DNA of 64,000 nucleotides from Pseudomonas massiliensis (GTDB lineage Bacteria; Pseudomonadota; Gammaproteobacteria; Pseudomonadales; Pseudomonadaceae). The notes under the pieces were generated by a model. That model worked only from the letters and a program-made list of their open reading frames with translations, did no database searches and was not told where the DNA came from. Shown here in pieces: positions 38,366-47,146 of the stretch. Each line of letters opens with the position of its first letter. Within the stretch, counting starts at the first letter, position 1. The position numbers and the translations under genes are program-made. The stretch spans positions 62,001-126,000 of the forward strand of contig NZ_CCYK01000003.1 in NCBI RefSeq assembly GCF_000826105.1, given 5' to 3'.

Positions 38366-40477
38366 ATGAGTGAGTTCGACAAGCTCCACCCTGCCTTGCA
38401 GCACCACATCGTCAACTCTCTGGGTTGGAACGGTTTGCGGCCTTTGCAAGAGTCCACCATTCAGCCTGTCCTCGATGGCGAGCACGCGATTCTGCTGGCT
38501 CCAACGGCTGGCGGAAAAACCGAAGCGGCAAGCTTTCCGGTGTTTTCACGCATGCTCAGTGAGAGCTGGGAAGGCCTTTCTGTTCTCTATATCTGCCCGA
38601 TCAAGGCGCTGCTCAATAACCTTGAGCAGCGCTTGAGTTATTACGGGCATCTCCTGGGGCGAAGCGTTGCCCTGTGGCATGGCGATATCAGTGCTTCTCG
38701 TAAGGCCAAGATTGTGGCCTCGCCACCGGACATTCTGCTTACAACCCCTGAATCGCTAGAGGTAATGCTGGTCTCCAACAAGGTTGATCATCAGCAGCTG
38801 TTTGCTAATGTTCGGACGGTGATTATTGATGAGGTGCATGCCTTTGCCGGTGATGACCGTGGCTGGCACTTGCTGTCTGTCTTGGAGCGAATCAGCGTTC
38901 TAGCAGGCCGAGAGATCCAGCGCTTAGGGCTCTCAGCGACCGTAGGTAATCCTGACACGCTCTGCGATTGGCTTGCCGGTAGCTGTAATGCCCGAAGAAG
39001 CGTGATCAACCCTCCTGCAGAGAACAATGTGATTCCTGACGTCCAAGTCGATTGGGTCGGGTCGCTGAAAAACGCAGCAGTTGTGATTTCAAGATTGCAC
39101 AAAGGCGAGAAGCGCCTCGTCTTCGTGGATAGCCGATCCAAGGTTGAGGAGCTCGCTGTTGAGTTACGGTGCCTTGGTGTTGCCACCTACATCTCCCACA
39201 GTTCCTTGAGCCTGGAGAAGCGGAGAGCTGCTGAAGAAGCGTTCTCCCAGGGTAATGACTGCGTCATCGTTTCTACTTCGACGTTGGAGTTGGGTATCGA
39301 TGTGGGCGACCTTGATCGAGTGATCCAGATCGATGCCCCGTACACGGTTGCTTCGTTCCTGCAGCGTATTGGTCGCACTGGCAGACGTTCGGGCAGCTCT
39401 CGAAACTGTCTGTTTCTAGCTACCAAGGAAGATGCGTTTCTTCGTGCTTTGGCGTTGTTACAGCTGTGGCGGCAAGGGTATGTCGAACCGATCGTTCCCC
39501 CCGCGAGGCCAATGCACATCTATGCCCAGCAAACCATGGCATTGGCGCTTCAGCAAAAAGGCATCATCGCTGCCGACGTCGATCAGTGGGTGGGGCGCAT
39601 GCCGGGTTTTGCTGGAGTCACGACCGATGACCGGGCTGGTGTTATCAGCTACATGCTTGGGGCCGGAATATTGCAATCTGATGAGGGGCTCATCGGAATT
39701 GGCAAGGCCGGAGAGAGGGCGTATGGTGAGAAGAACTTCATGGAGCTCTTTTCGGTGTTCACGACGCCTCCCATGGTTAAGGTTTATTGGGGCAAGCAGG
39801 AGCTAGGGGAAGTTCATCAACTGACCTTTGCTGTCCGTGATAATGGCCCGGCGTTGCTTACTCTTGGCGGACGCAGCTGGCAGACGACCTATATCGACTG
39901 GCCGCGTAAAAAGGCTTTTGTCGAGCCTTCGGAGGTACGAGGTAAGTCGCAATGGGTCAGCGATGCACAGCCGCTGAGATACGAGCTATGTCGTGCGATT
40001 GCAGATGTGTTGGTTTCAGATCTTGTTCCAGAGGGGCTTTCATCCAGAGCTCAAGCACTGCTTGCCGATCTGCGTGACCAATATGGCTGGATGGAGTCAG
40101 GTAAAAGTACTCTGATCCTTGATGCCGATGGTAATGCGATTTGGTGGAACTTCGCAGGCAAGTTGCTGAATTCGGCAATGAAGGATCTGCTGGCTAATGA
40201 GGCTGATAAGCTCATCGCCGACAACGAGTGCTTGAGTTTTCGGCACGTCTGTTCTGGCGAGGCGCTGGTAAGTGCTATTCGAGAGGTTCTTGCGGGTGAT
40301 GCGCATGATTTGGCGGTGCTGCTGGATGAGGCCTTTGTACAAGAGCTGAAATTTGCTGAGTGCTTGAGCCAGAAAGAGATTGATCGTGAGCTGGGACAGC
40401 GGTACTCAGTTGATAGTGACTTCCAGCAGTTCTGTCGTAATTCACTTGCAGTTCTTAGGGTAAGGGACAAAGCCTGA
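38366..40477 (+). CDS. brxHI: BrxHI, Lhr-like DEAD/DEAH helicase of BREX
   Basis: 703 aa from ATG 38366. Superfamily 2 helicase: Walker A APTAGGKTEAA near residues 44-54, DEVH box IIDEVHAFAGDD near 153, motif III LGLSATVGNP, and motif VI QRIGRTGRRSGSS near 334. It matches BrxHI, the helicase that completes type 2 BREX (pglW, X, Y, Z, brxD, brxHI). It is the last intact gene of the operon. Confidence 0.92.
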   Translation: MSEFDKLHPALQHHIVNSLGWNGLRPLQESTIQPVLDGEHAILLAPTAGGKTEAASFPVFSRMLSESWEGLSVLYICPIKALLNNLEQRLSYYGHLLGRSVALWHGDISASRKAKIVASPPDILLTTPESLEVMLVSNKVDHQQLFANVRTVIIDEVHAFAGDDRGWHLLSVLERISVLAGREIQRLGLSATVGNPDTLCDWLAGSCNARRSVINPPAENNVIPDVQVDWVGSLKNAAVVISRLHKGEKRLVFVDSRSKVEELAVELRCLGVATYISHSSLSLEKRRAAEEAFSQGNDCVIVSTSTLELGIDVGDLDRVIQIDAPYTVASFLQRIGRTGRRSGSSRNCLFLATKEDAFLRALALLQLWRQGYVEPIVPPARPMHIYAQQTMALALQQKGIIAADVDQWVGRMPGFAGVTTDDRAGVISYMLGAGILQSDEGLIGIGKAGERAYGEKNFMELFSVFTTPPMVKVYWGKQELGEVHQLTFAVRDNGPALLTLGGRSWQTTYIDWPRKKAFVEPSEVRGKSQWVSDAQPLRYELCRAIADVLVSDLVPEGLSSRAQALLADLRDQYGWMESGKSTLILDADGNAIWWNFAGKLLNSAMKDLLANEADKLIADNECLSFRHVCSGEALVSAIREVLAGDAHDLAVLLDEAFVQELKFAECLSQKEIDRELGQRYSVDSDFQQFCRNSLAVLRVRDKA

Positions 40478-40478
40478 T

Positions 40479-40559
40479 GTGAGAATCATCCGTCTTAGCG
40501 AAGTCATTCAGACATCTGGTCTTACTCGATCAATCTACAAGCTGGTAGATAAGGTATGA
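40479..40559 (+). pseudogene. Truncated AlpA-family regulator
   Basis: A 26-codon frame opening with GTG reads MRIIRLSEVIQTSGLTRS-IYKLVDKV and then TGA. This is the N-terminal helix-turn-helix of an AlpA protein, alignable with the intact AlpA at 21141 (MKILRLNHVIDTTGLSRSTVYK...), and it stops where the rest should continue. It starts one base after the brxHI stop. It indicates that another island's control region once adjoined the BREX operon. Confidence 0.7.
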
Positions 40560-40629
40560 CGTTGTGGATGGGTATGGGAAGCTGGTGGAGTTAGTGAAGT
40601 AATCAGTGTGATTTTGATGGGGGAAAGGG

Positions 40630-40863
40630 ATGGCCTGGTATCTGAACTTTATCGATCCGGGTAATGCTGGCGGCAGCGTCAGCATTCCGGAGTCGCCACC
40701 AGTGGCGTTGCAGCCGATCGTCTACAAGTGCCCGCGCTGCTCGGCACAATTTGGCAGTGTTCAGGCACGCCGTGATCATTTTTTCACGGCGCATCCGTAC
40801 CGTAAGCCGGAACTACTGCTACGTGGGCAGCTGTTGGGTAATAGCGAAACTGTTATCCATGTA
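40630..40863 (+). pseudogene. C2H2 zinc-finger gene truncated by IS256 remnant
   Basis: The first 78 codons encode MAWYLNFIDPGNAGGSV... with a classical C-x2-C-x12-H-x4-H zinc finger (CPRCSAQFGSVQARRDHFFTAH). The frame then runs into the left end of an IS256-type element at 40864, and the remaining codons to 41016 are transposon sequence, so the original C-terminus is lost. A GGGAAAGGGATGG context gives a good start at 40630. The family is unknown to me; C2H2 fingers of this spacing are uncommon in bacteria. Confidence 0.65.
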
Positions 40864-41005
40864 GATCGTGTCCCAGGAAGTGGTGTAACTGAGAGGCCGA
40901 TGAACGCGTCAATGCGCTCCTCAATCGACCACTTGAAGGTGACTGGCCTTACCTATGGATCGACGCGACCTACGTTAAAGTTTGCGAGGCCCAGGAGGCG
41001 TCGGC
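40864..41005 (+). mobile_element. IS256-family deletion derivative
   Basis: 40864-40890 (GATCGTGTCCCAGGAAGT...) matches, with two mismatches in 27, the reverse complement of the right end of the IS256 element at 49714-49740, so it is a terminal repeat. From about 40902 the sequence matches the internal transposase region at about 48905-48995 (NALLNRPLEGDWPYLWIDATYVKV when translated). About 0.5 kb of the element between these points and its whole right part are missing. It truncates the zinc-finger gene. Confidence 0.75.
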
Positions 41006-41042
41006 GAGCTACTTGAACGGACCTGCACGCTGAGGCCCCGAA

Positions 41043-41297
41043 TTGATTTTGGATGAAAATTATTTAACGATAAAGCTGATTGGAAAGTGGATGCTACGGC
41101 CTGGGGAAATGCAGCACATGCTTATCGAAGCCCAGACGGAAAAAATCGTGGTTGAGATCGAAAAGCCGAACGCAGAGCAGCGGCTGACCAGGGTAAAGGG
41201 CACCGTGGATTCTAATTATTCAACCGTGCAGCCGTCGCCGGGTTGGTTTGGCTATTGGTTTTGGCGAAGAGAGGGACTCAGTGGCGCACCGATCTAG
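41043..41297 (+). CDS. Hypothetical protein, possibly N-terminally truncated
   Basis: 84 aa from a TTG at 41043. A stop at 41031-41033 leaves no room for a longer frame, and an IS remnant ends just before, so the true start may be lost. No recognised domain; the C-terminus SPGWFGYWFWRREG is aromatic-rich. It overlaps the Nudix gene start by 17 bp. Low-confidence gene. Confidence 0.4.
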   Translation: MILDENYLTIKLIGKWMLRPGEMQHMLIEAQTEKIVVEIEKPNAEQRLTRVKGTVDSNYSTVQPSPGWFGYWFWRREGLSGAPI

Positions 41298-41847
41298 CGA
41301 GCAATGTTGGGGGATCGCCCAAGCTACCGCCTACGGTGGCGTCCTGCTTCGGCCCAATGGTGAAGTGCTTCTGCGCGAGCCTAGTAATCACTTTGATGGT
41401 TATGTTTGGACGTTTGCCAAAGGCAGGCCGGAGCAGGGAGATACACCCGAACAGACAGCCTTGCGCGAAGTCCTGGAGGAAACGGGCTATCGGGCGGAGA
41501 TCATTGGCATACTTCCAGGCACCTTCGCGGGCGGGACGACCACCAATGCCTATTTCGTGATGCGTCCGCTGGGTGTGCCGGGCAAGCCGGATTGGGAAAC
41601 CCAATCCATTCGCTGGGCTAATTTCAATGATGCGGCTTTCCGTATCGAACAGACGCTTAATCCCATTGGCAAGCAGAGAGATCTGGAGATACTGCGCGCC
41701 GCGAAATCCTGGTTGGACATTAATCATGAGTTGTTGATGGCAGGCGATGAAACAGCTGGGTTCATCACCGCCGGTGACTGGGATATAAGCGGCGCTGCCG
41801 GAACAGCACACTACCCTGCAATTGGATTTCCTGCTGAGCGCAGCTGA
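41281..41847 (+). CDS. Nudix-family hydrolase
   Basis: 188 aa from GTG 41281 (GAGAGGG upstream), with the Nudix box GRPEQGDTPEQTALREVLEE-TGY near residues 46-68: G-x5-D-x7-REVxEExGY, so Asp replaces the first Glu while the REVxEE core is intact. Nudix enzymes hydrolyse nucleoside diphosphates linked to other moieties; the substrate here is unknown. Its end overlaps the start of the following frameshifted gene, so the two were probably translationally coupled. The segment HPLGVPGKPDW-like region is ordinary. Confidence 0.82.
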   Translation: MAHRSSEQCWGIAQATAYGGVLLRPNGEVLLREPSNHFDGYVWTFAKGRPEQGDTPEQTALREVLEETGYRAEIIGILPGTFAGGTTTNAYFVMRPLGVPGKPDWETQSIRWANFNDAAFRIEQTLNPIGKQRDLEILRAAKSWLDINHELLMAGDETAGFITAGDWDISGAAGTAHYPAIGFPAERS

Positions 41848-42921
41848 TAGCGATGCTATACGCAAGGGTTTCGAGCCCATAGAGCAAGAGGATAAGTGGT
41901 TCGCTTACTCACCGGCGGCACACTATTTCAGCACCGGAGCTGGACAGGTATCTGCATTGATCAGATTCATTTTATCGAGCATCAAGGGGGGCTACGCGCC
42001 ACTCACGCGCAGGTGAACCGTAAACCGGAGCATTACTCGCAGACGGATGATGCGGTGGACATCGAGCGCATCGAATCTTTAGTGCGCAATCTGGCACAGT
42101 ACAATCAGAGCCTGGTGGAACAACCTACCATTGTCTCGGCATTGGCGCTCGCGTCTCGGCCTAACTATCTGGGCGCACCGGCGACTGTGCATGCGCTTAT
42201 GATGGAGTTCTTCGACGTAACGCTCGGCGTGATTGCCCGGGAGAGAAAGTACGAAGAATGTATCGCCAAGCAATCTGAGCTGGCAAGGATCATGACTGAG
42301 GATGGCACCGGTTATGTCCGTATACCCGGTTGGCATACCAAGGATCAGTTGGGCTGGGCACTGATCAAGCGGTTTGATCTCGACCAAGAATACTGCACCG
42401 ATGAGGACCTGCATCTCATCGTCTCTGAAAGCTTGGCGTCGATAAGTCTGGCCGTGCGAGCGCTGTACAATCTGCAGCTCGTGGATATTGACGGCCCTGA
42501 TCTGTTTCCGGATCGGCTGGCCCATTTGATGGCGTTCGTATGCTCCGTGTATCTCGGAACGCACACGCTCACCTCTCCTGACAAAACGCTGAAAGATTTC
42601 GTGCCAAAAGTTGAGCTGGCTAAACTGAAATCGGTCCTCGAAGACGCCTCCGATTCAGGGTCTAGATTGCCGCCGTTCAAGTTCGCTGAGCTGGATCTGG
42701 TACCAGGTACGGTACTCACCTTCAAGCTAGACACTACGGTGATCTGCAGTGTGGCCGAGGCAAACAAGGTTCATTTCATGGGCAAAGAGATGAGTTTGTC
42801 CAATGCCGCTATCAAGGCTTTGAAGGCGCACGGACGTAACCCCAAAGCAGCGCGTGGCCCTGACTACTGGTGCTATCAGGGGCTCACGCTTACCGCATAT
42901 CGTGCACAGCACTCCATGTAA
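41795..42921 (+). pseudogene. Unknown gene downstream of Nudix, single frameshift
   Basis: One frame reads QLDFLLSAADSDAIRKGF... to DKWFAY near 41910, then loses sense. A second frame reads LTGGTLFQHRSWTGICIDQI... and runs to the stop at 42921. Joining WFAY to LTGGTLFQHRSWTG restores a continuous protein of about 375 aa, implying one base lost around 41909-41910 (or a sequencing error). No ATG is available at the 5' end: in-frame candidates are CTG 41795 or TTG 41822, both inside the Nudix gene. The C-terminal part has a YWCYQGLTLTAYR motif. Family not recognised. Confidence 0.6.
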
Positions 42922-42981
42922 ATGAACCCATGCCCTGGCGAATCGGCGTTCGAGGGCTTTCGTATATCTACGTGATAGGTG

Positions 42982-43884
42982 TCAGCCTTCAGTAGGACCC
43001 GCCATGCCTTCTTCCAGAGACTTCAACGTCACGCCGCTTGCGGTGTACCAGCTTTGAGGACCGCTGCGTGCGGTCCCTGCAATTAAGGCAGCCGCGTAGG
43101 TGGAAGAACTCATGAGTAGGTCTTTGGTGAGAAGCAAATGGTCGCCTTGGTCGACCATTCTTTTGTCTTCTAGGAGCTGCTCTCTCATCTTGAGAAGCTT
43201 GCCATTCAAGCTGGCGGTCGTCGTTTTGGACGCGGTGGAGCCCTTTTTGACTACAAAGCCTTCGTCTGTCTGAACGCCACGAGCTTTCAGTTGATGAACG
43301 GTAAATGTTAGTTCTTCGTTGTATTCTGGGGCAACAACCTGAGCCGAGACTGAGGCGTTCTGGGAGGGTTTGGCCGGTATCAGCGGCTCAAGAATCGGGT
43401 AGCCCAAGGTGCCCAGCACTATCCGCATATCGTCCAGAAGCTCATTCATCGCTTCGCGCTCTGCACGCGGGAGGCTGGATGCCGTTGGTGTATTGCCGTT
43501 TTCAAGCTTATAGCGATCGGCGGTCTTCGCCATCGCCTCTAGTTTAGATTCAAGATACTTGACGTGAGATTTTGTTAAATTGTCATCTTTATTTGTAAGG
43601 ATGACCACGTCATTCCAGAAGTCTTTCTTACGATCATGCATCAGCAGGCGATCAGCGACGTTTTCGGATTCGCCGATGTAGGCCATGGGTTTTGAATCAC
43701 CTAGGCGTGCTTCAAATAAAATATATACGCCCGGTTTTGCAGTTTCGGGCCATTGCTTGAGTTCTTCCAGACGATTCCTGGGGCATGCAACTGTCTGGCC
43801 AGTTCTGTTTACGATCTCGGCATGACGGATCCCGGCGGCAGTGGCATCTGGAAGGAATATACGAACTGATTTGCCGTATGACAT
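42982..43884 (-). CDS. GIY-YIG nuclease family protein (DUF4357 type)
   Basis: 300-aa protein. GIY-YIG motif GVYILFEARLGDSKPMAYIG and downstream ENVADRLLMHDRKKDFW lie at about residues 52-92, and the C-terminal SGVTLKSLEEGMAG region resembles DUF4357. Arg and aromatic residues of the motif are present. Such proteins are frequent in defence and mobile islands, and their substrate is not established. Transcribed opposite to its neighbours, convergent with the gene ending at 42921. Confidence 0.82.
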   Translation of the reverse strand: MSYGKSVRIFLPDATAAGIRHAEIVNRTGQTVACPRNRLEELKQWPETAKPGVYILFEARLGDSKPMAYIGESENVADRLLMHDRKKDFWNDVVILTNKDDNLTKSHVKYLESKLEAMAKTADRYKLENGNTPTASSLPRAEREAMNELLDDMRIVLGTLGYPILEPLIPAKPSQNASVSAQVVAPEYNEELTFTVHQLKARGVQTDEGFVVKKGSTASKTTTASLNGKLLKMREQLLEDKRMVDQGDHLLLTKDLLMSSSTYAAALIAGTARSGPQSWYTASGVTLKSLEEGMAGPTEG

Positions 43885-44182
43885 ATGTAATTGTTTCTCT
43901 AGTGTTGTAGTATGTAATAAACGCTGTGTGTTCTTAAGGTTTTTTAGATGAGGGCTTTATGCTAGCATGGTTTTTCGACTGTCTAATACGTCCAGATTTT
44001 TGTCGCCGATGTGGAGATGGCCCGCCGGTGCCGCGATAACCAGTGAAAGCGAAACCTGGCTGGTACCAACTGTGGAAGCAGCGACAGGGGTTAACGAAAT
44101 GTAAGCATTTGGGTCAAATGCTCATCAGCGATAACAGACAGTCTGCGTCAAACCGGCATGGCAACGCATCAAGGTTTTGAGA
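43885..44182. other. Intergenic region, no convincing gene
   Basis: About 300 bp between divergent genes at 42982-43884 and 44183-45148, expected to hold both promoters. A 26-codon frame from ATG 43959 (MLAWFFDCLIRPDFCRRCGDG...) is seen but lacks supporting evidence. Confidence 0.4.
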
Positions 44183-45148
44183 ATGGTTGATATCACCGCG
44201 TTGATGGAAGCACTACCCGTTTCAGGGCTTGAGCCCCAGAGCATTGCTTTGATCAGCGGCATCCTCTATCCGCCACACGAACGAAGCTGGACGGGCAGCA
44301 TCATGCTATTGGAGCCACCTGCTCACCATCACGCGCCGTACATCGAACCCTTCGGAGCGCTGCAGACGATATTTAGCGCCTGGGGTAAGGCGCAACTGGC
44401 CGCTGGCGATGCGGCGAGAGAGTGCGTGGTTCGAATGCGAGTGGAGATCGCGGATGAACGTTGGGCGAATTTCCTGGATTCTGAACCGGACTCGCCTGAG
44501 TGCTTACCGGTCTGGGATTTCGTGAGTTGGTTTCGCCGACAGGGCTCTCCCTCACTCACCCTGGAGATAGGAGCCACTGGAACGGCAGGCATCGAGAGCT
44601 CTGCGCTATTCACACACATGCTCAATTTTTTTGAAAACACGGCACGCGTTGTTTCTACAGAGCCGATATTCGAAGGGTGGAGTGAGCGCGGTGAAAGCCT
44701 GTCTCTTGAGGCTTTGCACGCCTTACCAGCGCCTTGGTATATGGTCGAGTTCGTACCGGGTGCACCATGGCTCGGGCCAGAAGTCGAGAGTGCTAATGAC
44801 TCCGCGTATGAGCCATTTTTGCGTTGGCGCGAAGGCATGCGTACGGTAGCCGCAGCGCTGGAGCAGGTATTGGGCAAGGAGGTTTACTATTTTGCTGACT
44901 TGAATTGCGAGATTGATGATGATTACATGCATCGCTTTTTGGTGTTGCATTGGTGCTGCACGTACAAGCCGGAGTCTGCATACGTCAAGTACTTGACAAA
45001 AGTCAGCAAAGCCAAGGACGTCGAGGCGCTGAAGGCCGCGTTGGTAGATGCCACAAATTATACCTACGCGTTTGATCTTCAAAGGCTTGGCAGGGATCCC
45101 GATGCACGGATGTGTAGATTTGAATATCTGCCCCCGGCGAGGGAGTGA
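44183..45148 (+). CDS. Hypothetical protein, unknown family
   Basis: 321 aa from ATG 44183 with AAGG nine bases upstream. Soluble, acidic, no signal peptide or transmembrane segment. No motif I recognise; notable features are PPHERSWTG near residue 32 and a Cys pair in VLHWCCTYK. Isolated single-gene unit between divergent and convergent neighbours in island cargo. Confidence 0.6.
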   Translation: MVDITALMEALPVSGLEPQSIALISGILYPPHERSWTGSIMLLEPPAHHHAPYIEPFGALQTIFSAWGKAQLAAGDAARECVVRMRVEIADERWANFLDSEPDSPECLPVWDFVSWFRRQGSPSLTLEIGATGTAGIESSALFTHMLNFFENTARVVSTEPIFEGWSERGESLSLEALHALPAPWYMVEFVPGAPWLGPEVESANDSAYEPFLRWREGMRTVAAALEQVLGKEVYYFADLNCEIDDDYMHRFLVLHWCCTYKPESAYVKYLTKVSKAKDVEALKAALVDATNYTYAFDLQRLGRDPDARMCRFEYLPPARE

Positions 45149-45434
45149 TGCTCCGTCTCTATTTGCCGCCATTGCTTCTCGGATCTGTCGCGAGTCCAGA
45201 GGCCATCCTCACGCCGGGGGTAAGCTGTTCGAGCACCCGCGCACGCTCAAGAACAACCCCAATAACTCAGACAGGACTTGCAAGTACCCAGGACGGTTTG
45301 GGCTAACGTGCGATGAGTTCAGAAAGGGTAGGGCAAGTGCTTAAGCGCCTGCCAAAACAGCGGTCGAGACCACGTAATGCCACCGCATGTTGTCGTCCAA
45401 AGTCCGTAGGTCGGCCATTCCCCACGGGCTTGGC
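45149..45434. other. Region between hypothetical gene and hicB, no clear gene
   Basis: About 290 bp. The short plus-strand frames here are antisense to, or run into, the hicB gene. Nothing supported. Confidence 0.4.
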
Positions 45435-45875
45435 TTACAGCGCTACCGGCTCAACCGTCACTGCCACACGCAACCCCAGAACCACCAGCGCACGTTCGAG
45501 TTGGTCACTGCGGGAGTCGTGAAGAAAGTCAAACAGCCGGTCTACCTGCGGGCGGGCTACGCCCAGTCGGCGGGCCAGCTCTGCCTTGCTGAGCTTGGAC
45601 GTCACAAACGCATTCCAGGCAGCGGCTTTAAGTGAGGCCAGAAATGGAAGGCGCACCCTTTGCTGCCCGGTAACAGAGGCGCTCGGGCCCGGGATAATCA
45701 CACCTTCCTCTACGTAGAATGAAAAGGCCGTTACCAGCCCATCGCGTAGTGATTCAAGGGCTGCGGCCATATTATCGCCTACCCCATAGGTGCGTGGAAT
45801 ATCAGGGCAGGTCAGCCAAAGGCCGTCCGGATCATCATGGATCTGGACAGGATAGTCATACAAGGTAGCGCTCAC
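45435..45875 (-). CDS. HicB-family antitoxin-like protein with HTH, no HicA partner
   Basis: 146-aa protein with a HicB fold (YPVQIHDDPDGLWLTCPDIPRTYGVGDNMAAALESLRDGL, about residues 8-47) and a C-terminal helix-turn-helix (LSKAELARRLGVARPQVDRL). HicB antitoxins neutralise the RNase toxin HicA and repress the operon. No hicA-like frame (60-80 aa with an essential His) is found on either side, so this is an orphan or a solo regulator. Confidence 0.8.
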   Translation of the reverse strand: MSATLYDYPVQIHDDPDGLWLTCPDIPRTYGVGDNMAAALESLRDGLVTAFSFYVEEGVIIPGPSASVTGQQRVRLPFLASLKAAAWNAFVTSKLSKAELARRLGVARPQVDRLFDFLHDSRSDQLERALVVLGLRVAVTVEPVAL

Positions 45876-45939
45876 GAAAAATCCGTTACAAGGGGTGATA
45901 GTTTGATTTCAGGCTTTGATCTGGCGATATTTATGCACT

Positions 45940-46128
45940 TCAAATCCACCTGACCCAGCGCTGCCTGGGGCTACGACTCCGGCTGGCTGCCCTCATGGTA
46001 TCAGCGCCGCCGCCTTTTTCAGTGATCCAGCGTGGGTAAGCCATACGCGGTGTGGCGTTTAAATCGTGTGGCCGTAGCAGACCCGCTGAATCTATATCAT
46101 ATCCAGAGGTAACGTCGATCAGCTCCAT
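45940..46128 (-). CDS. Small hypothetical protein downstream of the HTH gene
   Basis: 62 aa with a strong GGGAGGGG site upstream of ATG 46128 (MELIDVTSGYDIDSAG...). On the same strand and about 100 bp downstream of the HTH gene at 46228-46545, so possibly a two-gene unit. No family recognised; the C-terminus is Arg-rich and may be out of true frame. Confidence 0.45.
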   Translation of the reverse strand: MELIDVTSGYDIDSAGLLRPHDLNATPRMAYPRWITEKGGGADTMRAASRSRSPRQRWVRWI

Positions 46129-46227
46129 GACTTCCCCTCCCTGACTGGCTGCTCATCCAGGATGAGGGATTGAAACCAAGACGTTCAAGGAAACGGGCCA
46201 CCCTTTCTCGGGCACCATCGTTATCCG

Positions 46228-46545
46228 CTAGCCCTCGCGCGCTAGGTCACGAAGCGGGCCGCGCAGGGTGCGTGTCGGCAGCATCTGGACCTCCGCCCCC
46301 TGCTCGCGCATGGTGGCCGCCACACGCCCCAGCTCGTCATCGGTCAAGGTCATCAGGGCCGCAAGCATAAAGTGCATTTTGAGAGACAACGGCCGAGGTT
46401 CATCACCGCCGGTGTACCGGCGCCAGTGGCCGCCGATGGTCAGGTCGGCCATTGCTGCTAATTGGTTGCTGGTTAGGGCGGTCCGCTGCTTGAGGTCGTT
46501 GAGCTGCGCGGCAGTTGGCGGCGTGTAATGAGCCAGGAAATTCAT
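46228..46545 (-). CDS. Small helix-turn-helix protein, phage/island regulator type
   Basis: 105 aa from ATG 46545, beginning MNFLAHYTPPTAAQLNDLKQ, with an XRE-like helix-turn-helix LTSNQLAAMADLTIGGHWRRY (residues 22-42). The longer frame to 46647 is not favoured because its extra residues are low-complexity. Likely a DNA-binding regulator of island cargo. Confidence 0.65.
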   Translation of the reverse strand: MNFLAHYTPPTAAQLNDLKQRTALTSNQLAAMADLTIGGHWRRYTGGDEPRPLSLKMHFMLAALMTLTDDELGRVAATMREQGAEVQMLPTRTLRGPLRDLAREG

Positions 46546-47146
46546 GGGGCACCAGACAGGGAAAAGCGCTCGGCTGGCGCACCGGGCGAGCGCTGGAGAA
46601 CGGGAAGGGTGGTTAGTGCAGGTTGAAAAGCCGGGCAGCAACGTCACTGGACACGGTAATCAGCGAAGCGGCAATGGCCAGCAGATCAGGCCTATGCGGA
46701 GCGTGCCGTAACAGGAACCTCTACAGCGGCCTACTCGTGGACCTCCGCAGGGGCTTCTACGAGAGAGGCGGCCCCTTGGCGCAGCACAGGATACAAATCT
46801 AAATCACCTCTACGAGGCCATCGATCAGGTCGATTGCCGATGAAAACAGGCGAGGCCATGGGTGGAAGTCGCGGGGCGCCGTCTTTGTCGTATCCACAAA
46901 GGGGGGCCGATCCGTCCTACAAGCCACCGGGGCGTCGGTGGGGCATGACCTCCCCCACATAATATGAAAAGTGCCCGAATTTCGCCATAGGCCTTGCTAT
47001 GGATACCCGCAGCACCAGGGTTCTCTTCGGAAGTGAAAGAAGGCGCGAAGCGGGACAAGCAAGGCCATCTTAGGGGTATGGCATTGTGCCTTCACTTGCC
47101 CTAATATTTTCCCATCGCTCACCCGGCCACCGTAGAGGAAAACGGT
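46546..47146. other. 600-bp gene-poor region
   Basis: No well-supported gene. A short minus-strand open stretch ending at 46613 (PDLLAIAASLITVSSDVAAR) has no start codon and could be the remnant of a gene upstream of the HTH gene. A minus-strand frame at 46825-47058 lacks a ribosome-binding site and is doubtful. The promoter for the gene at 47147 should be at its right end. Confidence 0.45.

Noticed and set aside
45876..46128. HicA toxin upstream of HicB
   Set aside because: The only small frame here (62 aa) lacks HicA features and ends in an Arg-rich tail.
46825..47058. 77-aa minus-strand ORF
   Set aside because: No ribosome-binding site, Pro/Arg-rich composition and no recognised domain; cannot be supported.
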